Both the position numbers and the translations under genes were made by a program. From CAG-552 sp964516925 (lineage in GTDB: Bacteria; Bacillota; Clostridia; Christensenellales; Pumilibacteraceae), in contig CAZEXL010000012.1 of NCBI GenBank assembly GCA_964516925.1, forward strand, positions 1-44,052: a stretch of DNA of 44,052 nt. The letters run 5' to 3'. Positions 29,549 to 38,925 of this stretch are shown here, piece after piece. Every line of letters starts with the position of its first letter. Positions within the stretch are counted from its first letter, which is position 1. The notes beneath the pieces are model-generated. The model saw only the letters and a program-made list of their open reading frames with translations, made no database searches and was not told the DNA's origin.

Positions 29549-32500
29549 TTGAAAAAATCTGCCGGACAACTTAATAACAAACGATCTGCTTACTTAGGCA
29601 TACACAAATTAAGCAAGTACGCTCTTGTTTTGGCGCTTGCCGTTTTGCTTTTTGCTACGACGTGCGGATTGGCGGCAGGATATTGGATTATTTGCGAGCA
29701 AAAAAGCACCGTTAAGGACACGTTCGTTTACGCAGACAACGGCGCGCTTAGCCACTACGTACAAGGCGGCGAAACGACGTACAACTCTGCCGAACAGTTT
29801 CCGATAGTAAGCAAGTCGACCGTGGACGGCACGGAAACGTTAAGAGATCTTGACTTTACGGCGTACGACGAGGACGCAACCGAATACTTCGAGGCGTTTA
29901 AATATTCTTACTCGACGGACGGCGAAAGCTATACCGAGGGTATGCCGAAGGACGCAGGCAGTTACCAAATTAAAATCGAATCGAAAATAACTACACAAGG
30001 CGGCAAAAGCAAGTACGGCACGGCGATAGTAAATTACAAAATTAAGCCGCTTGCGATTACCGCAAGACCTACAAACGCCAACCAAAGCAGCGTATACAAC
30101 GCCGCCGAGCCGACGATAGAAAACGGCGTTACCCTTAGCCTTACAAATTCCGACGAAAATTTACCGAATTTTGTAACACTTTTAGAAACAGAACTCGATT
30201 TCAATTTAAGCAAAGCGCCAGGCGTGGACGCAGGCACATACAAAACGACCGTTAGCGTTACAGCAAATGACGGCTACAAACTTGACAACTACGATATTAA
30301 TTTTATTGACGGCACGTTCACCATTACCCCTGCCCCCGTTACTTTGAAGGCAAACGACGTAAGCTACACGTACGGCGAAACGCCGAGCTTAAGTTATAAA
30401 GTTACGAGCGGTACGATTTACAGCCGCGACACCGTTGCCGTAAGCTACAAAATCGGCGGCAGAGTTGACTACGAAAAAATCGGTAAAGGAAGCTACACGC
30501 TTACGGTAGAAGCCCAAACGCACAAAAACTACGACTTTACGCTTGTAAACGGCACGGCTAACGTCGAAGCGCGCAAGGCGGATATAGAATGGACTTTACC
30601 GTCCCTCGTTTACGACGGAACGGCAAAGGCTCTTATCGCTTCGTATGTTACGGTAAACGGCGACACGCCGAACGTAACGGTTACCTATTCTGCCGAGCCG
30701 AAAAATGTCGGCAGCTACACCGCTACGGCGAAGATAAACGACGACAACTACACGATTAAGTCAAACGGAACAAAGCAATTTAGCATTACAGCAAGGCAGC
30801 TTACCGTAACGGTAAACAGCCCGATTACGTACGGCGAGAAGTTTGATATAACCGCAAGCGGCTTGATTGACGGCGACAGCGTTAGCTACACCGTTGGCGG
30901 AGAGACATTTGACAAGGATAAAATCTATGACGTCGACGAATACGCTTTTGTTGCCAACGCAGGGAGCAACTATTCGGTTAGCTGTCCCGATACAATTACG
31001 GTAAACAAAAAAGCAGTTACCGCAACGATAACCGTAACTAAAACGGAAATTTACGATAACGAAACTCTTATTGCGGCAGGGATAAGCTTTACGTGCGACG
31101 GTCTTGTTGCGGGCGACGGCGTACAAGCGATTATCACGGTTGGCGGAAACGATTATGACGAGAATGCTACGCTAAGCGAAGGCACTTATACGTTAAGCGC
31201 AAGGCTTGACGGCGATAAGGCGAAAAACTACGACCTTACGGTAAACGGCGAAAAAACTCTTACGGTAATAAAGAAGATCGTAAGTAATATTGTCCTGCCT
31301 ACCGTAAGCGGAAGTTATACTTACAACGGCACGGAACAAACTTTGGTTCTTGATTTTAACGGCTTTGTCGAAAGTCTTTTTAGCATAAGCGACGATAAAG
31401 CAACGAACGCAGGCGAACACCGCGCTACCGTTGCCTTAGCAGACGACGGCGCAACTTGGGCGGACGGATCGAGCGAAGCAAAAACGATACCGTGGACGAT
31501 ACAAAAAGCCGCGGTTTCCATATCGCCCGAAAGCGCCACCCTAACCTACGGCGACTCGTTTACACCGAACTACACGGCTACTAGCGGCACGGTTTATGGT
31601 GAAGACGACCTTAACGTGAAGTATGCGCTTACAGGAAGCGGCAGTGTAATTACCGTCTTCCCGACAAATCTTAACGCAGGGACTTTTACTCTTACAATTA
31701 CGGGCGCAAGTAACGATAACTACGCTATTACTTATAGTGGTAGCGCTACAATTACGGTAAATAAACAAGCACTTACTAAGCCGACGGCAAAAAGCGGCAT
31801 AAGTTACGTTTACAACGGCAAGGCGCAAACTTTCGAGCTTGACGGATTTGACGCAAACACTATGACAAGAAACGATACCGATTGCGTTAACGCAGGTCCC
31901 TACTATATTACTATCAAGCTAAACGATACAACCAACTACACTTGGGCAGACGGAACGACAGATGACGTTAGCGTTACGTTTAAGATTGCTCAGCTTACGA
32001 TTAAGTTTAGCGGCATAATAGAAGTGGATTATAATGCTAGCGGATTTAGCTTGACCGAAGCGTTGCTTAAACCCTATCTTGTTACTTCGGACGGCACGAA
32101 GTTTGCCGATTACTTTAGCGGTTGCGCTAGCGGACACCCGACCGACGTTTTTGCTTCGGCGACTGCAAGCGACGGCAACGGCAATTCCGTTAGCCTTGGC
32201 GGCACCGCAAAAATCGGCTCAACGTACAAAGTTACGGCTACCGCAACGAGCAACTACGCTTTTGCTAGCGGCGGCAACACCGTTTACCTTAAGTACAAAA
32301 CGGCTAAAATCGGAAGTACCTACTATACGATAGAGGACGCTATTAACGATTCCTCGTCCACCGCCATTATTCTTGCCGGCGGAAGTCCGTATGTAGAAAC
32401 GTGGTTTAGCGGCACGGATTGTTACGGAACAAAGAGCTTTACGCTTAGCAAAACTTTGATTGTTCCGTACAGCGCAGACGTTGACGAAACCACCACTACC

Positions 32501-35230
32501 AAAGACGACTTCGGCAAAACAAGCACCGCAGGCAAAAATACCGTATACAGCGTGTTGCAAATCCCAAGCGGTGTAACGCTTAACGTTAACGGCACTTTAG
32601 ATATTACATCTAATGTGGTCTTTTGCAATAACAAAATAGGTAATGTTTATGAGCGTGGCGTTGTAATGAACAACGGAGTCATAAACATAAAAAGCAACGG
32701 CAAACTAAAAGCGTACGGGTATCTTAAAGGCGAAAACGGGTGGCTTAATGTTGAAAACGGCTCGACGGCAACCGACGTCTTTCACGTGTACGACTATATG
32801 GGCGGCAAATTTTCAAACGCAGTAAACGGACAAAATTATTTTCCTTGTGCGGAGTACTCTTTCCACAATATAAGCTGCAAAACCAAGATATACGCCGGTG
32901 CCGATTATAACGCGTTTTACGCGCTTAGTGCCAGTCTTGGATTAACAGTATGGAAAACAGGAACTATATCCATAATAGGTAAGTCTACCGCCACCGAAGC
33001 GCTTTTTAAGTTAAAATCGGGATATGTAGAAAAGTATGCAACGACGGCGGCTTCTTGGAATAGCTCCAACGCTAATTACAATGCGCTTAATTCAATAACC
33101 GGATCCAATCAAATTAGCGGTCAACGCGACGTTTGTTCTATTTATGGTGATGCAGAAGATTCCACTATAAGCATTAAGGTTGCAACCTATGGAATGGAAA
33201 CAAGCACAAGCACGTCTTTGCCGATACCCTACCTTGATATAAACATATGTAGCGGAAGCTCGCTTAATCTTAGCAAAGCTTCGTATAAGTTTTTACCGGG
33301 TGCCTCACTTACGGTAGACAGCGGCGCAACAATTACTACAAGCAGCGATGTAAAACTATCGTTCTTTACTCGTGAGCAATCAGCAAAATACATGAACGTT
33401 CCGGGCTATCACTCTTTTAGTCCTATCGACTCGAAAGACGCCGTATTTACTGTAAACGGTACGGCTACGATAAACGGTGAATTGTCCGGCAAAATTACAT
33501 CTGCCCAAATCGGTGCATCTATTAGTATAGCCAAAAACTCAACTACAGCAGTGTACATAATATCTGTAGATACTTCCGGATTGGGTTCTGCTGTTTCCGC
33601 AACATCGCCTACTTTATATGCTTTCGGTAACGTGCTTAATTCGGCAACGACGTTTACCGAGCTTAATTTTGCGGCAGGAACGTACTACTCTAAAGCTGTA
33701 AGCGGCGGATACGCTTGGTACAGCAACGACATTAATATCTCGTACAATAGCAACGGCGGAACGGAAGTGGCTACTGTATCCAAAACAAATATAGGTAGCA
33801 GCGGTTACGCACTTACCGGTAGCGACTTACCCAGCATAACCAAAAAATATTATGATTTTTGCGGTTGGTACTTCGACGAGCAGTACGCTAAACCTGCTAG
33901 CGTAAACGACAGGTTGTTTGCTTCCACCTATTTGTACGCAAGATGGACTGAAAAGCAATATACGATTAACTACGTATTCGTTAATGAAGACGGTGACGAT
34001 CCGACAACCGTGACTAATCCGAACACAACGGAGTACTTCTGTAATCAATCGGTAGTACTTAGCGACGCCGAAGCCGAAAATCTTACATTCTACGCTTGGT
34101 ACTACGACGAAGCGCGCACAAAGCAAGCTACTATACTTACTCTTGACAATATAGTAAATGCAGGCATAGAGCTTGACGAGGGCTTAACTCTTTACGGCTC
34201 ATTTATCGATCCGAGTGTAAAAGTTTATAACGTTAGTTTCGTTACTACGTTTGAGGGTGCCGACATAGGCGTGACGTTGCCGAGCAGAAAATTAAAGACG
34301 ACTTCCGGCGAAACAACCGTAGACTTTACGCCTGACGACCTTGCTTATAATAATACGGATACCTCGTTTATGTATCAATTCCTTGGTTGGTATACCGATA
34401 GTAGCTTTAGTTCTGTTTACGGCGGAACGATAAGCGGCGACACCACCATTTATGCTAAATGGATTACTAAACGTGAACTTACGCTAAAAGTGCCGTCTGT
34501 GGGCGATACAAATGCGGTTGAGTTGCCTACGGGCAAATACTACTCTACCGGTCAATCGCTTACCCTACCCGATATATCTTCGTACAGTGATTTGTACACC
34601 TTGCCCGACGGATGTAAGTTTGTTGGATTTATCGCAACGAGCGGCTTTAGTAGTAGCAGTATAACCTTAAACGGCGACGGCTCGATTACTACTGCGCTTA
34701 CGGTTGATAGCAATACCGCTAATGCGCTTATAGCAACTGCCGATATACGCAAGATTATTAAGGTAAGCTTGAATATGAGTGCCACAGCTAGTTATACTTA
34801 TAAAGATATTTCTAATTATTCTGGTAGCGGAACATTCAATATTTCAAATGTAAAGATTGCCTCCGACGGCTGGTACTCTTCTGATTCGAGCAGTTGGACG
34901 CATGTAACTTCCGCAACCGACTATAATGCTTCGGCTACAGGCGATACGTATCTATGGGTATTGCAAGGCACAACAATAACCGTTTCAGTTCCCAATATAT
35001 CGGTCAAAGCTACAAAAGACTGGGGTAATCTTGACGGTACCAATGCTACTACTTGTATATTTAAGGCACCGAGCGCGTCGGCAAGCGGATATTCGGCAAG
35101 CACTATTGCACGCAATGACGACGCTACGTTTAGTATTAATATTACAACTAGCATAGTTAATGACGTAAAAATAACGTGGAGCGGCACACGGTCGCAAACA
35201 AGCAAAGTTAGTGACAATACCGTAGTGTAG
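29549..35230 (+). CDS. 1893-residue MBG/InlB-repeat surface protein
   Basis: A giant exported protein. I place the start at a TTG (29549) with GGAG 7 nt upstream; the longer GTG reading from 29495 would begin inside a repeat. Residues about 20-48 form a hydrophobic helix ending CGLAAGYWIICEQ, similar to the SipW-type signals nearby. Residues about 165-815 hold roughly eight MBG-type beta domains (VSYTYGETPSLSYKVTSG; YNGTEQTLVLDF; VYNGKAQTFELDGFD). Residues 815-1390 are an unrecognised, Ser/Thr/Asn-rich beta region. Residues about 1395-1640 hold three InlB/Flg_new repeats (YYDFCGWYFDE, LTFYAWYYDEA, YQFLGWYTDSS with IYAKW). The last 250 residues are unknown. There is no LPXTG, SLH, choline-binding or C-terminal helix, so it is either held by its N-terminus or released into a matrix. 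A strong terminator follows. Confidence 0.85.
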   Translation: MKKSAGQLNNKRSAYLGIHKLSKYALVLALAVLLFATTCGLAAGYWIICEQKSTVKDTFVYADNGALSHYVQGGETTYNSAEQFPIVSKSTVDGTETLRDLDFTAYDEDATEYFEAFKYSYSTDGESYTEGMPKDAGSYQIKIESKITTQGGKSKYGTAIVNYKIKPLAITARPTNANQSSVYNAAEPTIENGVTLSLTNSDENLPNFVTLLETELDFNLSKAPGVDAGTYKTTVSVTANDGYKLDNYDINFIDGTFTITPAPVTLKANDVSYTYGETPSLSYKVTSGTIYSRDTVAVSYKIGGRVDYEKIGKGSYTLTVEAQTHKNYDFTLVNGTANVEARKADIEWTLPSLVYDGTAKALIASYVTVNGDTPNVTVTYSAEPKNVGSYTATAKINDDNYTIKSNGTKQFSITARQLTVTVNSPITYGEKFDITASGLIDGDSVSYTVGGETFDKDKIYDVDEYAFVANAGSNYSVSCPDTITVNKKAVTATITVTKTEIYDNETLIAAGISFTCDGLVAGDGVQAIITVGGNDYDENATLSEGTYTLSARLDGDKAKNYDLTVNGEKTLTVIKKIVSNIVLPTVSGSYTYNGTEQTLVLDFNGFVESLFSISDDKATNAGEHRATVALADDGATWADGSSEAKTIPWTIQKAAVSISPESATLTYGDSFTPNYTATSGTVYGEDDLNVKYALTGSGSVITVFPTNLNAGTFTLTITGASNDNYAITYSGSATITVNKQALTKPTAKSGISYVYNGKAQTFELDGFDANTMTRNDTDCVNAGPYYITIKLNDTTNYTWADGTTDDVSVTFKIAQLTIKFSGIIEVDYNASGFSLTEALLKPYLVTSDGTKFADYFSGCASGHPTDVFASATASDGNGNSVSLGGTAKIGSTYKVTATATSNYAFASGGNTVYLKYKTAKIGSTYYTIEDAINDSSSTAIILAGGSPYVETWFSGTDCYGTKSFTLSKTLIVPYSADVDETTTTKDDFGKTSTAGKNTVYSVLQIPSGVTLNVNGTLDITSNVVFCNNKIGNVYERGVVMNNGVINIKSNGKLKAYGYLKGENGWLNVENGSTATDVFHVYDYMGGKFSNAVNGQNYFPCAEYSFHNISCKTKIYAGADYNAFYALSASLGLTVWKTGTISIIGKSTATEALFKLKSGYVEKYATTAASWNSSNANYNALNSITGSNQISGQRDVCSIYGDAEDSTISIKVATYGMETSTSTSLPIPYLDINICSGSSLNLSKASYKFLPGASLTVDSGATITTSSDVKLSFFTREQSAKYMNVPGYHSFSPIDSKDAVFTVNGTATINGELSGKITSAQIGASISIAKNSTTAVYIISVDTSGLGSAVSATSPTLYAFGNVLNSATTFTELNFAAGTYYSKAVSGGYAWYSNDINISYNSNGGTEVATVSKTNIGSSGYALTGSDLPSITKKYYDFCGWYFDEQYAKPASVNDRLFASTYLYARWTEKQYTINYVFVNEDGDDPTTVTNPNTTEYFCNQSVVLSDAEAENLTFYAWYYDEARTKQATILTLDNIVNAGIELDEGLTLYGSFIDPSVKVYNVSFVTTFEGADIGVTLPSRKLKTTSGETTVDFTPDDLAYNNTDTSFMYQFLGWYTDSSFSSVYGGTISGDTTIYAKWITKRELTLKVPSVGDTNAVELPTGKYYSTGQSLTLPDISSYSDLYTLPDGCKFVGFIATSGFSSSSITLNGDGSITTALTVDSNTANALIATADIRKIIKVSLNMSATASYTYKDISNYSGSGTFNISNVKIASDGWYSSDSSSWTHVTSATDYNASATGDTYLWVLQGTTITVSVPNISVKATKDWGNLDGTNATTCIFKAPSASASGYSASTIARNDDATFSINITTSIVNDVKITWSGTRSQTSKVSDNTVV

Positions 35231-35247
35231 GCAACCAAATAATGCAA

Positions 35248-35282
35248 CAACCGCCTTAAGTTTTAAGGCGGTTGTTTTTTTG
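35248..35282 (+). terminator. Terminator of the giant gene
   Basis: Perfect 12-bp stem CAACCGCCTTAA / TTAAGGCGGTTG, 3-nt loop, followed by eight Ts. Lies 18 nt after the stop. Confidence 0.95.
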
Positions 35283-35363
35283 TGTGGATGTTGTTGGGGT
35301 TTGGGTTTGGTGCGATAGTACGCTACCAAAACGAGTAGATTTTAGGTGCGTAAGCCCTATTTA

Positions 35364-35405
35364 ATGTCATCCTGAATGAAATGAAGGATCGCGCGGAAGC
35401 GACAC
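35364..35405 (-). repeat. 43-bp dispersed repeat, inverted copy
   Basis: The only copy in the opposite orientation: TGTCATCCTGAATG...GAAGGATCGCGCGGAAGCG. It differs more from the consensus than the others. Confidence 0.65.
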
Positions 35406-35461
35406 CTTGTGTTTTGTTGGTTTGGGCGGTGGTCGTTTGATTGCACCGAAAGCGTGCATTT

Positions 35462-35500
35462 ACACGGAGAGATTGCCACAGGGGTCCCTTCGCAATGACA
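35462..35500 (+). repeat. GAGATTGCC-type dispersed repeat
   Basis: ACACGGAGAGATTGCCACA ... CTTCGCAATGACA. Followed by the TAAGGATTAGG duplication unit. Confidence 0.7.
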
Positions 35501-35501
35501 T

Positions 35502-35699
35502 AAGGATTAGGACGTTTTCTGCTGAAGCGATAGTACTAACATACGTTTCGCTTCCGCGAGATCCTTCGCTTACGCTCAGGATGACATGGTGGCTTGTGTG
35601 ATTGATTACACGTAAGGATTAGGACGTTTTCTGCTGAAGCGGTAGTACTAACAACCGTTTCGCTTCCGCGAGATTCTTCGCCTGCGGCTCAGAATGACA
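35502..35699 (+). repeat. Tandem duplication of a composite repeat unit
   Basis: Two units about 111 nt apart, each TAAGGATTAGGACGTTTTCT...TAGTACTAAC followed by a copy of the 43-bp element (35544-35586 and 35657-35699). The second element has CGCCTGCGGCT, the form also found truncated at 43990. Confidence 0.75.
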
Positions 35700-35778
35700 T
35701 AAGGGCGGAGTATAAAAAAAGAGTAATGTTCGGCACACTACCCTTTTTGTAACTTAGAATTTGTTTAAGTTTCTTTCG

Positions 35779-35807
35779 CTTACCTTTCTTTTCGAAAGAA
35801 AGGTAAG
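35779..35807. repeat. Hairpin repeat, copy 4
   Basis: CTTACCTTTCTTT / AAAGAAAGGTAAG, perfect 13-bp stem with loop TCG. Two pairs are changed on both arms relative to copy 2 (T-A to C-G and C-G to T-A). Ends 8 nt before the HD gene's stop codon. Confidence 0.85.
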
Positions 35808-35815
35808 TCTTTTAA

Positions 35816-36571
35816 TTACTTTTCTTTATTTTGGTACTCGACTTTTTTGCCCATAAAGTCGCTGCCGCTAAGCATTGCTTCGCTTTCGCTTATGGGTTGT
35901 TTGCGATTTATTGCGCTGCCGTTTATTACGAGCTCGAACGAACAGCCTAGAGAATGAGCGGCTTGCTCGCACAGCACTATACGCGACATATATATTTGCA
36001 TATACTCGACGGGCGAGCTTATATCGTTCATGTAAATAAACAGCCGTATTACTTTGCTCTGCTTGTCGACGGTTATAAAATTCTTTTTTATAGAAAGATT
36101 AACGCGATCGTGAATATCGTTTAGGTCGAAGTTGTCCTTGCGTACGCGGCTTCGGTGCGAATCGCTTTTGTCGGCTATTATTAACGCCGCGCATATCGGA
36201 TTGACCGGTATGCCTATTTCCTCTTCGTGATTACCCACCGCGCTTATTACCAGCGCCGTTTCGGACGGCGGCATACCCATTTGCGACAGTATTTGATACG
36301 TCATTATTGCGCCCGAAACTCCGTGCTGACTGCGATTTACGGCGTTGCCTATATCGTGCACCCAACCGGCTATTGCGCCTAGTTCGACCGTTCTCTCGTC
36401 GTAGCCAAGCTCGGAAAGTATTTCGCTTGTTGCACGACTTACGAACGAAACGTGTCGCACTCCGTGCTCGGTAAAGCCCATTACTTCCAGATTATGATTA
36501 GCCGTTTCGATTAGCGTACTTATGGCTTCGTTGTTCTTTACCGCCGAAAGCGTTACCTTATTTGTTTGCAC
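35816..36571 (-). CDS. HD-domain phosphohydrolase
   Basis: A 251-residue soluble protein with an HD metal-dependent phosphohydrolase domain: His in FTEHGVRHVSFV (about 37-41), the HD pair in GWVHDIGNAVNRSQH (about 70), and Asp in IIADKSDSHRSRVRKD (about 130). The C-terminal 100 residues are an added alpha/beta segment. It resembles small HD proteins of Firmicutes; nucleotide or cyclic-dinucleotide substrate cannot be told. The start is a GTG at 36571 with GGAGAAC upstream; it overlaps the HEAT-like gene by 14 nt. Last gene of a five-gene operon. Confidence 0.8.
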   Translation of the reverse strand: MQTNKVTLSAVKNNEAISTLIETANHNLEVMGFTEHGVRHVSFVSRATSEILSELGYDERTVELGAIAGWVHDIGNAVNRSQHGVSGAIMTYQILSQMGMPPSETALVISAVGNHEEEIGIPVNPICAALIIADKSDSHRSRVRKDNFDLNDIHDRVNLSIKKNFITVDKQSKVIRLFIYMNDISSPVEYMQIYMSRIVLCEQAAHSLGCSFELVINGSAINRKQPISESEAMLSGSDFMGKKVEYQNKEK

Positions 36572-37325
36572 TGCCGTTCTCCTTTATTAATATATATTCG
36601 GGATCGGACGAAAAATCCCTATCGTCGTCCACGATTCCGCCAAGAACTTCGATTGCGTTGCGAATTTCGATAAAGTCGGCGTACGACGCCGTTGCCAACG
36701 CACGATACAGCATTGCTACCGCACGCTCGTCGCCGTACCTTGCCAGGTACCCCGAATACAACGCCGCGTTGTCGCCGGACGCAAACAACTTGGTAAGAAG
36801 CTGATACACGCGCTCGTCCTTGCCGCCCTCGGCTAGTATTTCGGCAATGACCGTTTGAGTTTTTAGGTCGGCTTTTTCGGCGATTTCCAGCAATACGTCG
36901 CGAACGGAGTCGGGATCTTCCTTTAGCGAGCTGACTAAAATATCGTCGAGCAGGTCGTCGGGCGCAGACGGCAACATTACGGCAAACGCTTCGAGCGGCG
37001 CTTTGCCGATATTGCGTAATACTTCCGCCGCACAATACACTAGCGTCGGGTTGTCTTCGTAAAGCAACGACGTAAGCTGTTCTTGCGGTGCGCGCTTTTC
37101 CAGATTTTCCATTACGGTAAGCGACGGTGCACCTGCGCTGCATTCGTCTTTTAGCTCGCTTATAAGTTCGCCGTCGGACATCGACTCGATTAGCTGCTTG
37201 GGCGAAGTGCCAAGCGAGGCGTCTTGCCTAGCGTACCACTGCTCGTATACTTCGTTAAGCTCGTCTTCGTGCACGTGACCTTTGCTTAGCACGTAGTCCG
37301 AAAATAATTTGTTAAAATCGTACAT
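36558..37325 (-). CDS. HEAT-repeat-like protein
   Basis: A 255-residue acidic, all-helical protein. From residue about 80 on, helices recur every 30-40 residues (NPTLVYCAAEVLRNIGKAP; DPDSVRDVLLEIAEKAD; DERVYQLLTKLFASGDN; DERAVAMLYRALATAS), the look of HEAT or PBS-lyase-like repeats, so it is likely a protein-interaction scaffold. It overlaps the TPR gene upstream and the HD gene downstream by 14 nt each. No enzymatic motif. Family inferred from periodicity. Confidence 0.65.
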   Translation of the reverse strand: MYDFNKLFSDYVLSKGHVHEDELNEVYEQWYARQDASLGTSPKQLIESMSDGELISELKDECSAGAPSLTVMENLEKRAPQEQLTSLLYEDNPTLVYCAAEVLRNIGKAPLEAFAVMLPSAPDDLLDDILVSSLKEDPDSVRDVLLEIAEKADLKTQTVIAEILAEGGKDERVYQLLTKLFASGDNAALYSGYLARYGDERAVAMLYRALATASYADFIEIRNAIEVLGGIVDDDRDFSSDPEYILIKENGSANK

Positions 37326-38925
37326 CGTTCTTCCTCGGTGTAATCGTGATTTTGAGTAGCCTTAGTGCCTTGCGATATTCTTTTGAGTTGCAGCCGAAAA
37401 ACTTTAGAAATTCTTCGTCTTGCGGATGCTTTACCATGGCAAACAACACCGCACCCCATACCGGCTCCTGAATATCGGACTTTTCGGTGCTTTTGCATTT
37501 TTCGTAGCTTGCGGCAAAATTCTTAAGCTCGCGATCCAACGCTCGCTGAAACGCGAACTCGGTGACCATAAGTACGACGAACGCTTGGCGATACGCCTGC
37601 TGAACGGTTTTTTCGACGCGCGGGAACTTAACGTTGAACGAACGGTACACGTTGGACACTACGAACTTTACATGACGTTCGCCGTCGTCGCACACCCTGC
37701 GCACTAGCATTTGCTTTTTTTGTATGTCGCTTATTGCGGGATCGAGTAGCAAGTCGTCGAACATCTCGTTTACTATGGGCGTATGCGGCAATATGAAACT
37801 AATTACCGATTGCCAAAAAGCGTATTCTTTGCAGCTGAACAGCCACCTGATTAACGTCGTATCGTCCTTCGTTACGGGAGTTTGCTCGGTATTATCCAGC
37901 GAGCGTTCGCCTATTATCAACTTCGTTCTTTCAAGTAAATCGTTTTTTAGGTCGTACAAACCTTTGGGCATTTTTACTTTTGGATCTTCGAAGATTTTTT
38001 TCGTCATTTCCTCGACTTCTATATCGCCGCGATAGACGCTGTTTAGTCTATTCGCGATTTTTACAGCCTGATCGTTTTCACCGACTTCGAGCTTTGCCTT
38101 TTGGTAGCAGAGCAAAGCTTGCTTGTCGTACGGAGTAAACTCGAACTTGCGCTGAATATACTTAATTGCCTTATCGTAGCAACCGTACGCGCACAGGCAC
38201 ATGTACGCCTTTTCGACATCCTCTTCGTTTTGAAGGTCAAGCTCGACGAGCTTTTGCGCACACTGCTCTATTACATCTCTGCGCTTAAGCACGTCGTTTA
38301 TCATGATTTTAAGCATGTAAAGACCGTAGTGATCGGGAAACTGTTCTATCGCTTCGTCCACGAGCTTTTCGGCTTGCTTAAGCTTGTGCTTTTTGAAATA
38401 TATGGTTGCAATCGACAACAATGCGTCGGCATATTGCGGAGAATCTTTACCGATTTTGGTTAATATCTCCATAGCGTCGTCGAAGCAATCGTGTTCGATA
38501 AGCTCGATTGCTATCGCAAGCTGCTGACTTTGATCGTTTTTGTCGTGAACGGCAAGCTGAAAGTCGCCGCCCGGCACGCTTACCGTTTCGGCACCGTCGT
38601 CGAAATATTCTTCGTCGTCAAGTTCGTCTTCGGGCGCGTAGTTCATATAGTAGTACGCCGTTTCGGGATCGATTGCTTTTAAACATTCGATTATTCCGTT
38701 TAGCGCTGCGTAATTTTGTTGATCTTTAGCAAATTGACGCATGTATATCCTTAGCGCACGATCGTATAAGCCCATTGCTTCGTACGCGTCGGCAACGGAC
38801 AGTTCGTTCTTTTCATCGGGCGAACTCTCGTACGCAAGATTGGCGTAGTAAAGCGCGCTTTCGTACTCGCCCTTCTTCATCATTGCCGAAGCCGCATGGG
38901 CGTTATCAAATTTAAAATTAGCCAT
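37312..38925 (-). CDS. Tetratricopeptide-repeat protein
   Basis: A 537-residue soluble protein. The N-terminal 270 residues are TPR-like helix pairs (ESALYYANLAYESSPDEKNE; DRALRIYMRQFAKDQQNYA; DDAMEILTKIGKDSPQYAD; KQAEKLVDEAIEQFPDHYG). The C-terminal half is helical but without clear repeats. The start codon follows directly on the methyltransferase stop, with GGTGAAAT as ribosome binding site. Together with the HEAT-like partner it suggests a scaffold complex; the client is unknown. Confidence 0.8.
   Translation of the reverse strand: MANFKFDNAHAASAMMKKGEYESALYYANLAYESSPDEKNELSVADAYEAMGLYDRALRIYMRQFAKDQQNYAALNGIIECLKAIDPETAYYYMNYAPEDELDDEEYFDDGAETVSVPGGDFQLAVHDKNDQSQQLAIAIELIEHDCFDDAMEILTKIGKDSPQYADALLSIATIYFKKHKLKQAEKLVDEAIEQFPDHYGLYMLKIMINDVLKRRDVIEQCAQKLVELDLQNEEDVEKAYMCLCAYGCYDKAIKYIQRKFEFTPYDKQALLCYQKAKLEVGENDQAVKIANRLNSVYRGDIEVEEMTKKIFEDPKVKMPKGLYDLKNDLLERTKLIIGERSLDNTEQTPVTKDDTTLIRWLFSCKEYAFWQSVISFILPHTPIVNEMFDDLLLDPAISDIQKKQMLVRRVCDDGERHVKFVVSNVYRSFNVKFPRVEKTVQQAYRQAFVVLMVTEFAFQRALDRELKNFAASYEKCKSTEKSDIQEPVWGAVLFAMVKHPQDEEFLKFFGCNSKEYRKALRLLKITITPRKNDVRF

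Larger units (their letters stand above)
35283..35815. other. Repeat-only gap after the giant gene
   Basis: 533 bp without a gene: one inverted and two direct copies of the 43-bp repeat, a GAGATTGCC element, a duplicated segment beginning TAAGGATTAGGACGTTTTCT (35502 and 35613), a weak A/T-flanked stem near 35718-35750, and hairpin copy 4. Its 3' half resembles 43890-43974. Confidence 0.75.
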
